From a virus, in IMG/VR virus record IMGVR_UViG_3300044673_000097, positions 1 through 64,000 of that record: DNA of 64,000 nucleotides; one strand, given 5' to 3'. Shown one piece after another: positions 52,109 through 59,683 of the stretch (position 1 is its first letter; each line of letters begins with the position of its first letter). The translations under genes and the position numbers were made by a program. The notes under the pieces were generated by a model that was not told the DNA's origin, did no database searches, and worked only from the letters and a program-made list of their open reading frames with translations.

Positions 52109-53610
52109 TGCACGACCTCCTGTTGCGGCGCCGTGAGCGCCTTGGTAACCCGGCCCTTCGTCTTCGCCTTGACCTTCTCTGCCACCTTGCCCGTGACCCC
52201 AGCGTGCCCCGCCTTCGCGAGCGCGTTGACGCATGCAACGATGTCGCGGTGTGCCTGGTGCTCGCACTTCTGGCACTTGAACCGCTTGACCACTTCGGAG
52301 CGCGTGAACCGTCGCCCGTGGTATTCGATCACCTCGACCCGCTGCGTGGCATCGAACAGATTTCCGGGGTCGGCATACCCGCACGCTGGGCACGTCTGCG
52401 AATCATACGCGACGTTCTTGATCTCGACTCGAACGCCGCGCTGCTTGCCCTCCCGATCGACGGCTTGCGCGAGTTCGTAGAACGGGAAGCTGTGAATCAT
52501 GCGCCGCACTTCCTCGTGCGCCTCTCCTCCGGTCTTGCGCTCGAATCCTTCGCGCGAGTCCGTCATGTCCGGCCACAGCAGCAGCCCGACATTGTGAGCA
52601 AGGCACCACGCGATTGCGCCCGCCGCAATCTGTCGGATGCGCGTAGTCACGAACCGGGACTCCGCGTCCTCGAGATTCGTCACCGGGCGCATTCGGCGTT
52701 TGACCCCGTGGCCCTTGGACCCGCTGCCCATCGTGTTGATGCACCGCTGGATTGATGCGCGACGGTGCGCGAATCGTTGCCTCGCGACCACGATGTCTTC
52801 GCCGGACACGTTGTGCTCGAAGCCGTCCGCTGTGACGATCTGGACGAACCTCGACACGCCGATGTGCGCAGCGGCCACGCCCGTGGAGGTCACTTCTGCG
52901 ACAGGCTCGCCAGACCATGAGATGAGGGCGAACCACTTTCGGCGGTTCTCGTCGTAGGAGATTCCCACGCGCCCGAGTTTCACCTCGCCCGAGACGAGCT
53001 TGCGCCACATTGCCTCGCCGTTCTTTCCGCACGGCGCGACGATGACGCGCGTGGCCTTCTTGCCTGCGCCCAACAGCGGGACGGTGAGCACGGCACGCGA
53101 CGGCGGCCCCTCGACTTCGCATGAACGCGAGCGGGCGTAGAATGCGGCGGACGCGTGCCACGACGGGAACGATGCCCGGTTCGCGAGCAGGTCTTTCAGG
53201 TGCTCACCCGTGAACCGGGAGGCAATGTTGTCCATCGTCTCGGCCGTCCAGTATTCGGTCACGTGGACGAAAGCATCTTCCGGCATCGGGCGCGATTGGC
53301 GCTTCGGCTTCTCCCGCTCGGATTGCTCACGAGCAAGCGCCGTCGCCATCTCGTCATTCCACATGCGCTGCAACACCGGGCCGATCTTCCCGGTGAAGGC
53401 GTACTTTGCGGAGTTCCTGTCGTCGGCGCGTCGCTTGAACGCGTCGAGCATCGCCACGGCTTCGGGATACAGCTCACGCATGGCCCGATTGAGCGCGGGA
53501 CCGAGCGTCATGCGCATGGCACGAAGGCGAGGACCAACGTCATCCCACGACGCAAGCTCGGGCTTGACGATTTCGACCTTCAGCGTTCCGGCTAGCGTCT
53601 TGGATTCCAA
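52105..53610 (-). CDS. Cas12f/TnpB-like RNA-guided effector with degraded RuvC catalytic site
   Basis: 501 aa from TTG 53610 with a perfect GGAGGTGA. The order fits small type V-F effectors: N-terminal 'L-K-V-E-I-V-K-P...V-G-P-x-L-R', a REC-like helical part, a WED-like strand set (VIVAPCGKNG, KLGRVGISYDENRRKWFALI), RuvC, a zinc finger C407-x2-C410...C446-x2-C449, and the RuvC end. The RuvC-I Asp is replaced (AAAHIGV, H249 for D). The RuvC-II Glu is replaced (LLLWPDMT, P347). Only the RuvC-III Asp (D456) remains. Nuclease activity is therefore unlikely; guided binding is plausible. Confidence 0.82.
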   Translation of the reverse strand: MESKTLAGTLKVEIVKPELASWDDVGPRLRAMRMTLGPALNRAMRELYPEAVAMLDAFKRRADDRNSAKYAFTGKIGPVLQRMWNDEMATALAREQSEREKPKRQSRPMPEDAFVHVTEYWTAETMDNIASRFTGEHLKDLLANRASFPSWHASAAFYARSRSCEVEGPPSRAVLTVPLLGAGKKATRVIVAPCGKNGEAMWRKLVSGEVKLGRVGISYDENRRKWFALISWSGEPVAEVTSTGVAAAHIGVSRFVQIVTADGFEHNVSGEDIVVARQRFAHRRASIQRCINTMGSGSKGHGVKRRMRPVTNLEDAESRFVTTRIRQIAAGAIAWCLAHNVGLLLWPDMTDSREGFERKTGGEAHEEVRRMIHSFPFYELAQAVDREGKQRGVRVEIKNVAYDSQTCPACGYADPGNLFDATQRVEVIEYHGRRFTRSEVVKRFKCQKCEHQAHRDIVACVNALAKAGHAGVTGKVAEKVKAKTKGRVTKALTAPQQEVVQ

Positions 53611-53616
53611 CTGTCA

Positions 53617-53792
53617 CCTCCAATGCTCACGCTTCGATCCTCGATCGCGAGGTCAAGGCCTGTCGTTTCCATTTCATTCTCCTGCCCTGCAATCGATGAC
53701 GCTTCGATCCGCGATCGCGAGTCGAAGGGCGCGAACGTGCACGCCACGGCATATCCCCTGCAATCGATGGCGCAACGATCCTCGATCGTCAC
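53617..53792 (-). CRISPR. candidate mini CRISPR array upstream of the Cas12f-like gene
   Basis: Three repeats at 53617-53651, 53686-53721 and 53757-53792 (35, 36 and 36 bp) with spacers of 34 and 35 bp, the geometry of type V arrays. Repeats 2 and 3 agree at 28 of the first 32 bases (CCTGCAATCGATGAC then GCTTCGATCC...GATCG); repeat 1 is more diverged. Periods of about 69-71 bp do not keep the codon frame, so it is not a coding repeat. On the minus strand repeats end in GATTGCAGG, similar to the downstream array. Repeat 1 overlaps the effector's ribosome binding site. Confidence 0.55.
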
Positions 53793-53840
53793 CGTCGTGG
53801 AGACGGTTTGCGGCGCCGCGTTTCCAGTGCCTGCACCCGT

Positions 53841-54149
53841 TCACGCTCCAACCTTTTCGCAATCGTGGATCGAAACGCAATCGTTGGCGAGGACGATGCC
53901 TCGCCTTTGCGCCTTGCAGCAGGCGCTCTCGAAAACATCCGACTGGGCATCCTCTCCCACACGCGCAAGGATGCGTTCGCATTCCGAACTGTCAACGTGC
54001 AGCGCTGTCGATTCAGCAGATTGTTCCACTTGACAATCCCCACACCCCTCAAACTCCTGCCGCTCCGGCACCCACACCCGGCCAGTGCCGCCGCATGGGC
54101 AAGGCGGCTTGTACCGGCCCAGCGCTTCGAGCTGTGCGCGGGAGGTCAT
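53841..54149 (-). CDS. small cysteine-rich protein
   Basis: 102 aa from the ATG at 54149 (GGTGGGAG upstream; ATGA overlap). CPCGGTG and CGDCQ form a DnaJ-like zinc half; more cysteines follow (SECERI, ACCKAQ, HDCEK). Last of 24 consecutive overlapping genes, before the repeat array. Not recognised. Confidence 0.55.
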   Translation of the reverse strand: MTSRAQLEALGRYKPPCPCGGTGRVWVPERQEFEGCGDCQVEQSAESTALHVDSSECERILARVGEDAQSDVFESACCKAQRRGIVLANDCVSIHDCEKVGA

Positions 54150-54442
54150 CTCCCACCATCCTTGCGTTCGACGGTGAGGCCGAACACCTGCCCGAACACC
54201 GACTCGCAACCGCACACCTGACACACGGCCTTTCGGTCCCGCCATCGGCCGTGCTCCGACAGCAACGGCACCGTGCGCCCAATGGTCGCCTCCCAGCATG
54301 TGGGCTTCATCTTGGACATGCCCAAGTGCACCGGGCACAGCCACACGGACTTACCGTCAATCGTCAGGTGGATTGGCGTGTCGTTGCCGCACCGCTCGCC
54401 GCGATGATACCCGCGAGAGATCAACCATTGGCATTGGCTCAT
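54146..54442 (-). CDS. small zinc-binding protein
   Basis: 98 aa. It has SQCQWLISRGYHRGERCGN and WLCPVHLG at the N-terminus, then CQVCGCESVFGQVFG near the C-terminus: two Cys/His clusters. ATGA-coupled at both ends. Unknown function. Confidence 0.55.
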   Translation of the reverse strand: MSQCQWLISRGYHRGERCGNDTPIHLTIDGKSVWLCPVHLGMSKMKPTCWEATIGRTVPLLSEHGRWRDRKAVCQVCGCESVFGQVFGLTVERKDGGR

Positions 54443-54645
54443 GCCAGCCTCCGTAGCAGCTCTCGGTATTTCGCGTTCACCCGCGCGAAAGCCATCTCGA
54501 CCCGGGCTCGCGCTCCGATCGGGCGCGAGTACTCCGTGCACGCATTGGCCCATTCTAGGTAGTGCCAGTCGTCCAGCCTCCGCATGAACTCCGCGGCGAA
54601 CATCCGGCTCAGTCGCGGCAGGTCCTCTTGGACAGGCTCGGTCAT
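54439..54645 (-). CDS. small helical protein
   Basis: 68 aa, helical and charged throughout (RLSRMFAAEFMRRLDDWHYL, ARVEMAFARVNAKYRELLRR). ATGA-coupled on both sides. No motif. Confidence 0.5.
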   Translation of the reverse strand: MTEPVQEDLPRLSRMFAAEFMRRLDDWHYLEWANACTEYSRPIGARARVEMAFARVNAKYRELLRRLA

Positions 54646-54848
54646 GGCTCAACCCTCCACGCAATCCGCCCCATGCCCTTGCACAGCGCGCATCGCATCC
54701 ACACGCGCTGGAACCCGATTGCGACCTGCGTATTGCACAGCCCGTCGCACGCTGGGCACTTGTCCACGAACTGCTTGGGCCCGTCGACCTCGACCTTGAT
54801 GCCAGCCTTCGCCAGTTCGGCGACGGTGAATGTCAGCGTGACGATCAT
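54642..54848 (-). CDS. small zinc-ribbon protein
   Basis: 68 aa. After an N-terminal beta-alpha unit (MIVTLTFTVAELAKAGIKVE) it has CPACDGLC and CALCKGMG, the C-x2-C-x-G pair of DnaJ-type zinc ribbons. ATGA-coupled. Confidence 0.55.
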   Translation of the reverse strand: MIVTLTFTVAELAKAGIKVEVDGPKQFVDKCPACDGLCNTQVAIGFQRVWMRCALCKGMGRIAWRVEP

Positions 54849-55084
54849 GATCCAAACCTCACCGGCCACAGGTTGATCGGAAGCGGCTTCCCGTCGTCGT
54901 CGGTGTTTCGCGTGGCGGTGATCGAAAAGGCGTGGGCGCCGTGACACCCATCGACGCTCAGCGAGAACAGCCGATCGCGGGCGATGGTGAACATGCTCGA
55001 CCGCCCATCGGCTTCCCACAACGTCAGCCGAACGGCATACCCTGCGACGATGTAGTTCAATCGGTTCGTGACACGCAACTTCAT
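54845..55084 (-). CDS. small hypothetical protein
   Basis: 79 aa, mostly beta (IVAGYAVRLTLWEADGRSSM, FSLSVDGCHGAHAFSITATR). Possibly a single small barrel. ATGA-coupled to both neighbours. Confidence 0.5.
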   Translation of the reverse strand: MKLRVTNRLNYIVAGYAVRLTLWEADGRSSMFTIARDRLFSLSVDGCHGAHAFSITATRNTDDDGKPLPINLWPVRFGS

Positions 55085-55308
55085 GGCTCTTCACTCACCA
55101 CGAATTGATGAACCGCAGCAGTCGTATTCCTCGGCACGCCCAACCCCTTGACGGCCAGCTTGAGCTTTGCAGTGAGCACGACTGGATTGTCCCATGGCAT
55201 CGGCGTGCACCATTCGATTGCGGCGCGCACGACCGGCTCCCACTTCTCGAGTCGCTGCTCCAGCTCTCGGATGCGGCTCTCCAACGTCTGCTCTCTCTCC
55301 AGATTCAT
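55081..55308 (-). CDS. small coiled-coil protein
   Basis: 75 aa from the ATG at 55308 (overlaps the DUF1643 stop). The first 33 residues form a coiled coil (LESRIRELEQRLEKWEPVVR). The rest is beta-like. Unknown function. Confidence 0.5.
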   Translation of the reverse strand: MNLEREQTLESRIRELEQRLEKWEPVVRAAIEWCTPMPWDNPVVLTAKLKLAVKGLGVPRNTTAAVHQFVVSEEP

Positions 55309-55823
55309 CCCATTGCTCCTTCGCGAATCGCGAACGGCACCGCCACCGTATCCCCCCGCACATACAGCGGGTGGCGCGGGTGGCCGTCTTTCGTCTTGCC
55401 CAAGCACTTCAGCTCGCACACGCCGCGGAGCATGTCCACCACGTGCTCGGCGCGTTCTTTCGCTTTCGGGTGCGCGCCCCAGCCCGCAATCACAATCGAC
55501 GACTCTCGGGCTGCACGCGCGATCGCCTCGTCGTTCCCATCGCCCACCGGGTCAGGGTGCGTCAAGAGCGCCTCGGGGTATGGCGAGACGAGCGCGAACA
55601 GATTGACCACGACCATGCCGCCGCAGCCCCACGCCTTCGCGAATGAACGGCAGCGTCGAAGCGTCGGGTCGAGTTGCGTTTCATTCGCGACCGAGGGGTT
55701 CAAAAGCAGAAAGCACGCGGGCATGTTCGTGCCCCATCGGCGCCACAGCCGGAACCGATGCGCACGGTCGGCGCTGAAAGTCGCCCCGGCGCCAGCGTCG
55801 TCGAAGGGAAGGGCGCAGGTCAC
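55305..55823 (-). CDS. DUF1643 family protein
   Basis: 172 aa from GTG 55823 (GTGA overlap, GAGAGGAAAG upstream). It matches DUF1643 closely: 'R-F-R-L-W-R-R-W-G...F-L-L-L-N-P-S-x-A', 'D-P-T-L-R-R-C', 'N-L-F-A-L-V-S' with a following G-D-G-N-D, and 'A-G-W-G-A-H'. The family is widespread in phages and bacteria with no known activity; the fold may bind nucleotides. Confidence 0.82.
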   Translation of the reverse strand: MTCALPFDDAGAGATFSADRAHRFRLWRRWGTNMPACFLLLNPSVANETQLDPTLRRCRSFAKAWGCGGMVVVNLFALVSPYPEALLTHPDPVGDGNDEAIARAARESSIVIAGWGAHPKAKERAEHVVDMLRGVCELKCLGKTKDGHPRHPLYVRGDTVAVPFAIREGAMG

Positions 55824-56314
55824 GATGCTTTCCTCTCCGCCCACGCGACCGCCGCTCGGGCCAATTCCCGATCGGTCACGGGCTCGTCGAATCCAATGCT
55901 CGCCCACATACAAACGCGCTGAAGGAACGCGAGTAGCGTCATGCTCGGTTCCGTCGCCCACGCCTCGCCGATTGCCTCCAGGACTTCGCACTGACGCCGA
56001 TCGATGTCCTCGTCAGGCTGCCCCGTGGCGGGCTCGGTCACCTCGGACGCCTCGTTGCCAGTCTCGGGTTCCGCCGTCACGTCCTGGGTCAAGCCTGCGT
56101 CGCGGCGAATGCCTTTGAGCCAGGCGGCGTCATCGGCTGCCGTCGCCGGGTCAACGTCGGGGAGCTGCTCGGTTGGCTTCGGGTCGCTCTTGCGCTTCTT
56201 CTCGCCCCACGGGAAGCAGGGTTGCACAGGCAAGCACACGGGGCCTGCGCCACGCCGAATGCTCTCCGGGTCCGTCAACGTCTTGCCACAGAGCGAGCAC
56301 CTCACGTCGCTCAC
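55820..56314 (-). CDS. zinc-finger protein with acidic linker
   Basis: 164 aa from GTG 56314 (GTGA overlap). It opens with CSLCGKTLTDPESIRRGAGP then VC, a compact zinc finger common in phage and host proteins that end in 'RGxGPxC'. It is followed by a Pro/Glu-rich linker and a C-terminal helical domain (LLAFLQRVCMWASIGF). Function unknown. Confidence 0.65.
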   Translation of the reverse strand: MSDVRCSLCGKTLTDPESIRRGAGPVCLPVQPCFPWGEKKRKSDPKPTEQLPDVDPATAADDAAWLKGIRRDAGLTQDVTAEPETGNEASEVTEPATGQPDEDIDRRQCEVLEAIGEAWATEPSMTLLAFLQRVCMWASIGFDEPVTDRELARAAVAWAERKAS

Positions 56315-56568
56315 GACTCCCCTCCCGTCCCGCCGATGCCGCCCTCGCGCTCGCATTCGATCGGCCCCGGCAGGCGCATATCGGGATCGTCTCGCACCAT
56401 GTCGAATCCCGCGGGCATCACGCGCGCCCGTTGCCCATCGGGCAGGCGCACGATCGTTCCGGCCTTGACGCCGCCGAGCGAGCCGAGGCGATTCTGGACG
56501 TTCTGCCACGTGACGATCTCGCTGCGGGGCAGGTCGACGTATCCGACCGACGTGCGGACCGTGATCAT
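56311..56568 (-). CDS. small beta-rich protein
   Basis: 85 aa. TIVRLPDGQRARVMPAGFDM suggests a small SH3-like barrel, with a Gly-rich tail. Start overlaps the previous stop. Not recognised. Confidence 0.5.
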   Translation of the reverse strand: MITVRTSVGYVDLPRSEIVTWQNVQNRLGSLGGVKAGTIVRLPDGQRARVMPAGFDMVRDDPDMRLPGPIECEREGGIGGTGGES

Positions 56569-56798
56569 CGCACCGTTCCCAGGATGTTCAGGCCGACAGC
56601 GTAGAGTGCATCTGCGGCCACGCGCGCTTCGTATGCGCCTTGCAGGTCGTCATTTTCGAGCGCCAGCGAAAGTGTGTGTCTGCGCTCGACGACTTCATCG
56701 AACACCACGTTCGCGCAATCCCGGCGCATGGCTCGTCGGCCCATCACGTACGCCGGGCGCATCGCTCGCGGTAGGCCACGGTGAATGCGGCTGATCAT
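56565..56798 (-). CDS. small basic protein
   Basis: 77 aa from the ATG at 56798. The N-terminal 30 residues are Arg-rich (HRGLPRAMRPAYVMGRRAMR). The remainder is helical. ATGA-coupled; possibly nucleic-acid binding. Confidence 0.5.
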   Translation of the reverse strand: MISRIHRGLPRAMRPAYVMGRRAMRRDCANVVFDEVVERRHTLSLALENDDLQGAYEARVAADALYAVGLNILGTVR

Positions 56799-57121
56799 GA
56801 TTCGCCTCCGTTCCCAAACGCCATGTGCGCGCACACGCCCGTTGCCTTCTCGCCGCACACCCCGCATTGAATCACCCGGCCGTTGTCCAGGTGGACCTGC
56901 CGCTCGGACATGTCGGCGCGCATGCGGGCGAGTTCGGCTTGGAGCCTCACCACCTCTCCGGCCAGCTCCTCGAACGCCTGCCGGATGGTCGTCGCCCGAT
57001 CGGTCTCTTCGCAATCCCACCACGACGCCTCGACCTGATCGGCAATCTCGAGTGCGTCGGGCTCGTGGTAGACCTCGCGCAATGCCGCGAGCACCCTTTC
57101 GCGTTCGTGGTACTCAGCCAT
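56795..57121 (-). CDS. coiled-coil protein with C-terminal zinc motif
   Basis: 108 aa. Residues 45-70 form a coiled coil (FEELAGEVVRLQAELARMRA). The C-terminus has CGVCGEKATGVCAHMAFG. It overlaps the previous gene by 8 nt (ATGGCTGA). No family recognised. Confidence 0.55.
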   Translation of the reverse strand: MAEYHERERVLAALREVYHEPDALEIADQVEASWWDCEETDRATTIRQAFEELAGEVVRLQAELARMRADMSERQVHLDNGRVIQCGVCGEKATGVCAHMAFGNGGES

Positions 57122-57416
57122 TGGACGCCTCGGCTTTCAGTTCCGCCGCGCAGTTGTGGCACGTCCACACCGCGTCGTCGTCCATTGCCCAGCCCGCGGG
57201 GTTGTCGGCGGGCGACTCGGCTCCGCAGCCCTCGCAGCGAATCACGTCGCCGTCGAACTCGTCGTCGGATTGCTCCATCGCCTCGGCCTTTGCAGCCATG
57301 AAGCCGCGGGCGTAGCTGTTCATGTCGAGCGTCCGCAACTCCGCGCGGGTCAGATACCCGTCGAGTAGCAGCGCGAGGAAGAAACACGACACCATCACCG
57401 ATTCCACGAGGCTCAT
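57114..57416 (-). CDS. small protein with N-terminal hydrophobic segment and zinc ribbon
   Basis: 100 aa from the ATG at 57416 (ATGA overlap). Residues 5-21 are hydrophobic (ESVMVSCFFLALLLDGYL) and may insert in the membrane. The C-terminal half carries CEGCG and CHNC. Unknown role. Confidence 0.5.
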   Translation of the reverse strand: MSLVESVMVSCFFLALLLDGYLTRAELRTLDMNSYARGFMAAKAEAMEQSDDEFDGDVIRCEGCGAESPADNPAGWAMDDDAVWTCHNCAAELKAEASNG

Positions 57417-57769
57417 TCCGTCACCTCCAACACCTTCACGCCCGCCGCCTTGCAGCACTCGACGCAGCTCGCGGTTCCAGCACCACCCGGGAACGCGACC
57501 GCGCCGTCAGGCTTGCCCATGCTCACCATGCACTGGTTGCGCTTCGGACCCGCCGCATTGCCCAGCACGACCCACACCCAATCGGGAACGGGATACGGCT
57601 CACGAAGCACATGGTGCCGTTCGGCCCATTCGTCCGCAAGCGAATCGGCTCCCGAGCACCCGCCGTGGATCAGCACGTCGATGCCCTTGGCCTTGTGCAC
57701 GTGGTCGAGCGTCGCGAACACCTTTGCGCGATCGCGGTACTCACGCCCGCCGGTTACGAGCAATCGCAT
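57413..57769 (-). CDS. SLOG-superfamily (YspA/DUF2493-type) protein
   Basis: 118 aa from the ATG at 57769 with GGAGGCGAA upstream. It shows the Rossmann-like core MRLLVTGGREYRDR, HGGCSGADSLADEWA and NQCMVSMGKPDGAVAFPGG, typical of YspA/SLOG domains that bind nucleotides or ADP-ribose derivatives in defence and stress contexts. Phages often carry a stand-alone copy; ligand unknown. Confidence 0.8.
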   Translation of the reverse strand: MRLLVTGGREYRDRAKVFATLDHVHKAKGIDVLIHGGCSGADSLADEWAERHHVLREPYPVPDWVWVVLGNAAGPKRNQCMVSMGKPDGAVAFPGGAGTASCVECCKAAGVKVLEVTE

Positions 57770-57939
57770 TTCGCCTCCTCGAACCCCGCGCAATCGATCT
57801 CCGACTCGCCCCACCACCTCGGGTTGACCAGCCCCAGCGGTTTCAGGTTCGGCAGGTTCCGCTCGTCGCAATGGCCCCAGCCCGGGATCTCGGGGTCGGG
57901 TTGGAAGTTTCGGCACTTGGAGCAGCGGACGATGTTCAT
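57754..57939 (-). CDS. small cysteine-rich protein
   Basis: 61 aa. CSKCRNFQPDPEIPGWGHC resembles the 'C-x2-C...G-x-C' zinc finger seen in many short phage proteins; CDCS at the end. ATGA-coupled upstream; overlaps the SLOG gene by 16 nt. Confidence 0.55.
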   Translation of the reverse strand: MNIVRCSKCRNFQPDPEIPGWGHCDERNLPNLKPLGLVNPRWWGESEIDCAGFEEAKCDCS

Positions 57940-58379
57940 GGCCGATACCAATCCTGCGGTGAGGTGTTGAACCGAAGGGCCACGTCGCAATGTTCCGCGA
58001 AGGTCATGTCCAAATCGGCAACGCGGAACGGGGTAGCGTCGTCCTTGCCGTGGTAGTGCCCGACGTGGCACACCACCACGTGCTCGCCCGAGCAATGCCA
58101 AACGGCACCTGCCACGCATTCCTTGATCTGCTTGCGGTGATACCACGTGGCGACGATCTCCTTGCCGTTGATGTCCAGCAATCCGATCCACGTTTCGCCG
58201 TGAGCTTCTAGAAACGCCTCGCGTGCCGCGTCAGACATCTCGCGGTCCACGGCATCGATCGCACCACGAAGGCAGAATCGGCAAAGTCGGTATGCGCAGA
58301 ACGAGACGACCGGCGTCAGGCGACCGCCGCAATGGTCGCACATCTCGTGGCGCTTTGCCTCGAATGTGGGAGCGTTCAC
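57936..58379 (-). CDS. cysteine/histidine-rich protein
   Basis: 147 aa from GTG 58379 (GTGA overlap). The N-terminal CDHCGG...CAYRLCRFCLRGA is a zinc finger. The C-terminal WHCSGEHVVVCHVGHYHG adds a Cys/His cluster. Not recognised. Confidence 0.55.
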   Translation of the reverse strand: MNAPTFEAKRHEMCDHCGGRLTPVVSFCAYRLCRFCLRGAIDAVDREMSDAAREAFLEAHGETWIGLLDINGKEIVATWYHRKQIKECVAGAVWHCSGEHVVVCHVGHYHGKDDATPFRVADLDMTFAEHCDVALRFNTSPQDWYRP

Positions 58380-58645
58380 GGCACCCTCCGCACGATCGTT
58401 CGCGTGCCCTCGTTGCTCAGGCATTGTGCAAGCAGCTTGCCGTCGCGGGACTCGCACGACGACACCCAATCGTCGCCACACGCCGAGGCACAGGCGGCGC
58501 GAACCACGCCCGCTCGCTTCTCGGCCACCGCGCAATCGTGGATTGCCCATGCTCCAAAACCAAAGCAGACGGCCATCAGCACAGTGAAGCCGGCCGCCGC
58601 CCCGATCGCGTTCCAATCCACCTTCCCATTGAAGTCGCGAATCAC
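58376..58645 (-). CDS. single-pass membrane protein, cysteine-rich
   Basis: 89 aa from GTG 58645, preceded by GGGAGGTCAGA. One transmembrane helix (about 12-34, IGAAAGFTVLMAVCFGFGAWAI) then a short Cys-rich region (ACASACGDDWVSSC). GTGA-coupled. Possibly a superinfection or envelope-modifying protein. Confidence 0.5.
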   Translation of the reverse strand: MIRDFNGKVDWNAIGAAAGFTVLMAVCFGFGAWAIHDCAVAEKRAGVVRAACASACGDDWVSSCESRDGKLLAQCLSNEGTRTIVRRVP

Positions 58646-58740
58646 TCTGACCTCCCGCGTTCGCTCTCCCACAGCACGGCGTCGATGAACCTCCACCATG
58701 CAATCCACGCCACGATAACCACGCCGATCCAGAATGTCAT
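58642..58740 (-). CDS. 32-residue membrane peptide
   Basis: 32 aa. It begins MTFWIGVVIVAWIAWWRFID, so nearly all of it is one membrane helix, with a charged end. The start overlaps the stop of the 151-aa gene and the stop overlaps the next GTG, in keeping with the unbroken chain. Short length lowers confidence. Confidence 0.5.
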   Translation of the reverse strand: MTFWIGVVIVAWIAWWRFIDAVLWESERGRSE

Positions 58741-59192
58741 CGGGAGGCATCCGAATTGTTGGGGGTTGAGGTCGATTCTTCCTCTCGCCAGAACGCGCCG
58801 ATCTCGCGCTCCAACTCCGGCACGCGCTCCCATTCGTAGTTGCTGTTCTGGCGCCAGAATTGAAGCACGCGCCGCTCCACGCTGTTCATCGTCGGGCCGC
58901 TCGGACAGCAATCGATGTTCGGCGGGTCGCCCCAGTGGATCTCGTCGCGCGCAATGCTGTCGGCGAGCTTGCTGCGCTTGCCTACCAAATAGTCGTGGTT
59001 GCTGCGGCTCATCGCCACATCGAACTCCCGCTCGCAGTTCTGGCACTCGATCCGAATCAGCGCGCACTCCATGGCGTAGATGTCCGCCGTCTCGCGCGGG
59101 CTGAACTCGCTCCATCGCGGCACGGCGTTTTCGTCCCACCACTTCGGCGGGTCTGCGATGCGTCCTCGGATGTCGGCGTAATGGTGGTTCAT
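58737..59192 (-). CDS. hypothetical protein
   Basis: 151 aa from the ATG at 59192, overlapping the RuvC-like gene's stop. CQNCEREF suggests a half zinc finger. Trp/Glu-rich elsewhere (QFWRQNSNYEWERVPELERE). Function unknown. Confidence 0.55.
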   Translation of the reverse strand: MNHHYADIRGRIADPPKWWDENAVPRWSEFSPRETADIYAMECALIRIECQNCEREFDVAMSRSNHDYLVGKRSKLADSIARDEIHWGDPPNIDCCPSGPTMNSVERRVLQFWRQNSNYEWERVPELEREIGAFWREEESTSTPNNSDASR

Positions 59193-59683
59193 GATGCGGC
59201 CTTTCTCGCCAGAAGTTTTCGCCCCACGAAGATGCCTAGCCCGCACGCGTCGCGCACGTGCGGATTGCTCCGCTTCGGCATGTCTGCCACGTGCTGAATC
59301 TCGACGAGCGCGTGTTCGATCTGCTTGTCCTTGGCGGTCGGCGTTCCCGTGATCGTCTTGCGCCAGTCATACGACGACGCAGGCACGACCTCGCACGAGC
59401 ACTTCGCCGACAGCCAGCCGCGAATGATGCCCGCCGATTGCGACGACTGCACCATCTGCTGAGCCTGCGCTGGCCCCACGTACTTGCGCGCGAAGTCCTC
59501 GATCGCGATGGCGCGGGCGATGTGCTCGACGCCAATGGCGGCGAGTTCGCCGGCGCAGTCAATCTCGCCACCGTCGGCAAGCTCGATCGTTCCGGCAGCG
59601 ACCCATCGCGCGTCATGTTCTGCGACATCGACCACGCACCAGCCAATGTGCTTGCCCGGGTCGATTGCGAGGATGCGGATCAT
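59189..59683 (-). CDS. RuvC-like Holliday junction resolvase
   Basis: 164 aa, the RuvC length. Acidic residues in the right strands: D8 (ILAIDPGKHIGW), E62-D63 (AIAIEDFARKY) and D145 (VRDACGLGIFVG). The phage-type enzyme resolves branched replication intermediates before packaging. Directly downstream of the helicase gene, overlapping by ATGA. Confidence 0.82.
   Translation of the reverse strand: MIRILAIDPGKHIGWCVVDVAEHDARWVAAGTIELADGGEIDCAGELAAIGVEHIARAIAIEDFARKYVGPAQAQQMVQSSQSAGIIRGWLSAKCSCEVVPASSYDWRKTITGTPTAKDKQIEHALVEIQHVADMPKRSNPHVRDACGLGIFVGRKLLARKAAS

Noticed and set aside
53592-53792. Minus-strand 66-codon frame across the upstream repeats, and a 26-codon version starting at 53672
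   Set aside because: Repeat spacing of 70-71 bp gives different reading frames in successive copies and the frame overlaps the effector start. A leader peptide cannot be excluded but is weaker than a non-coding array.
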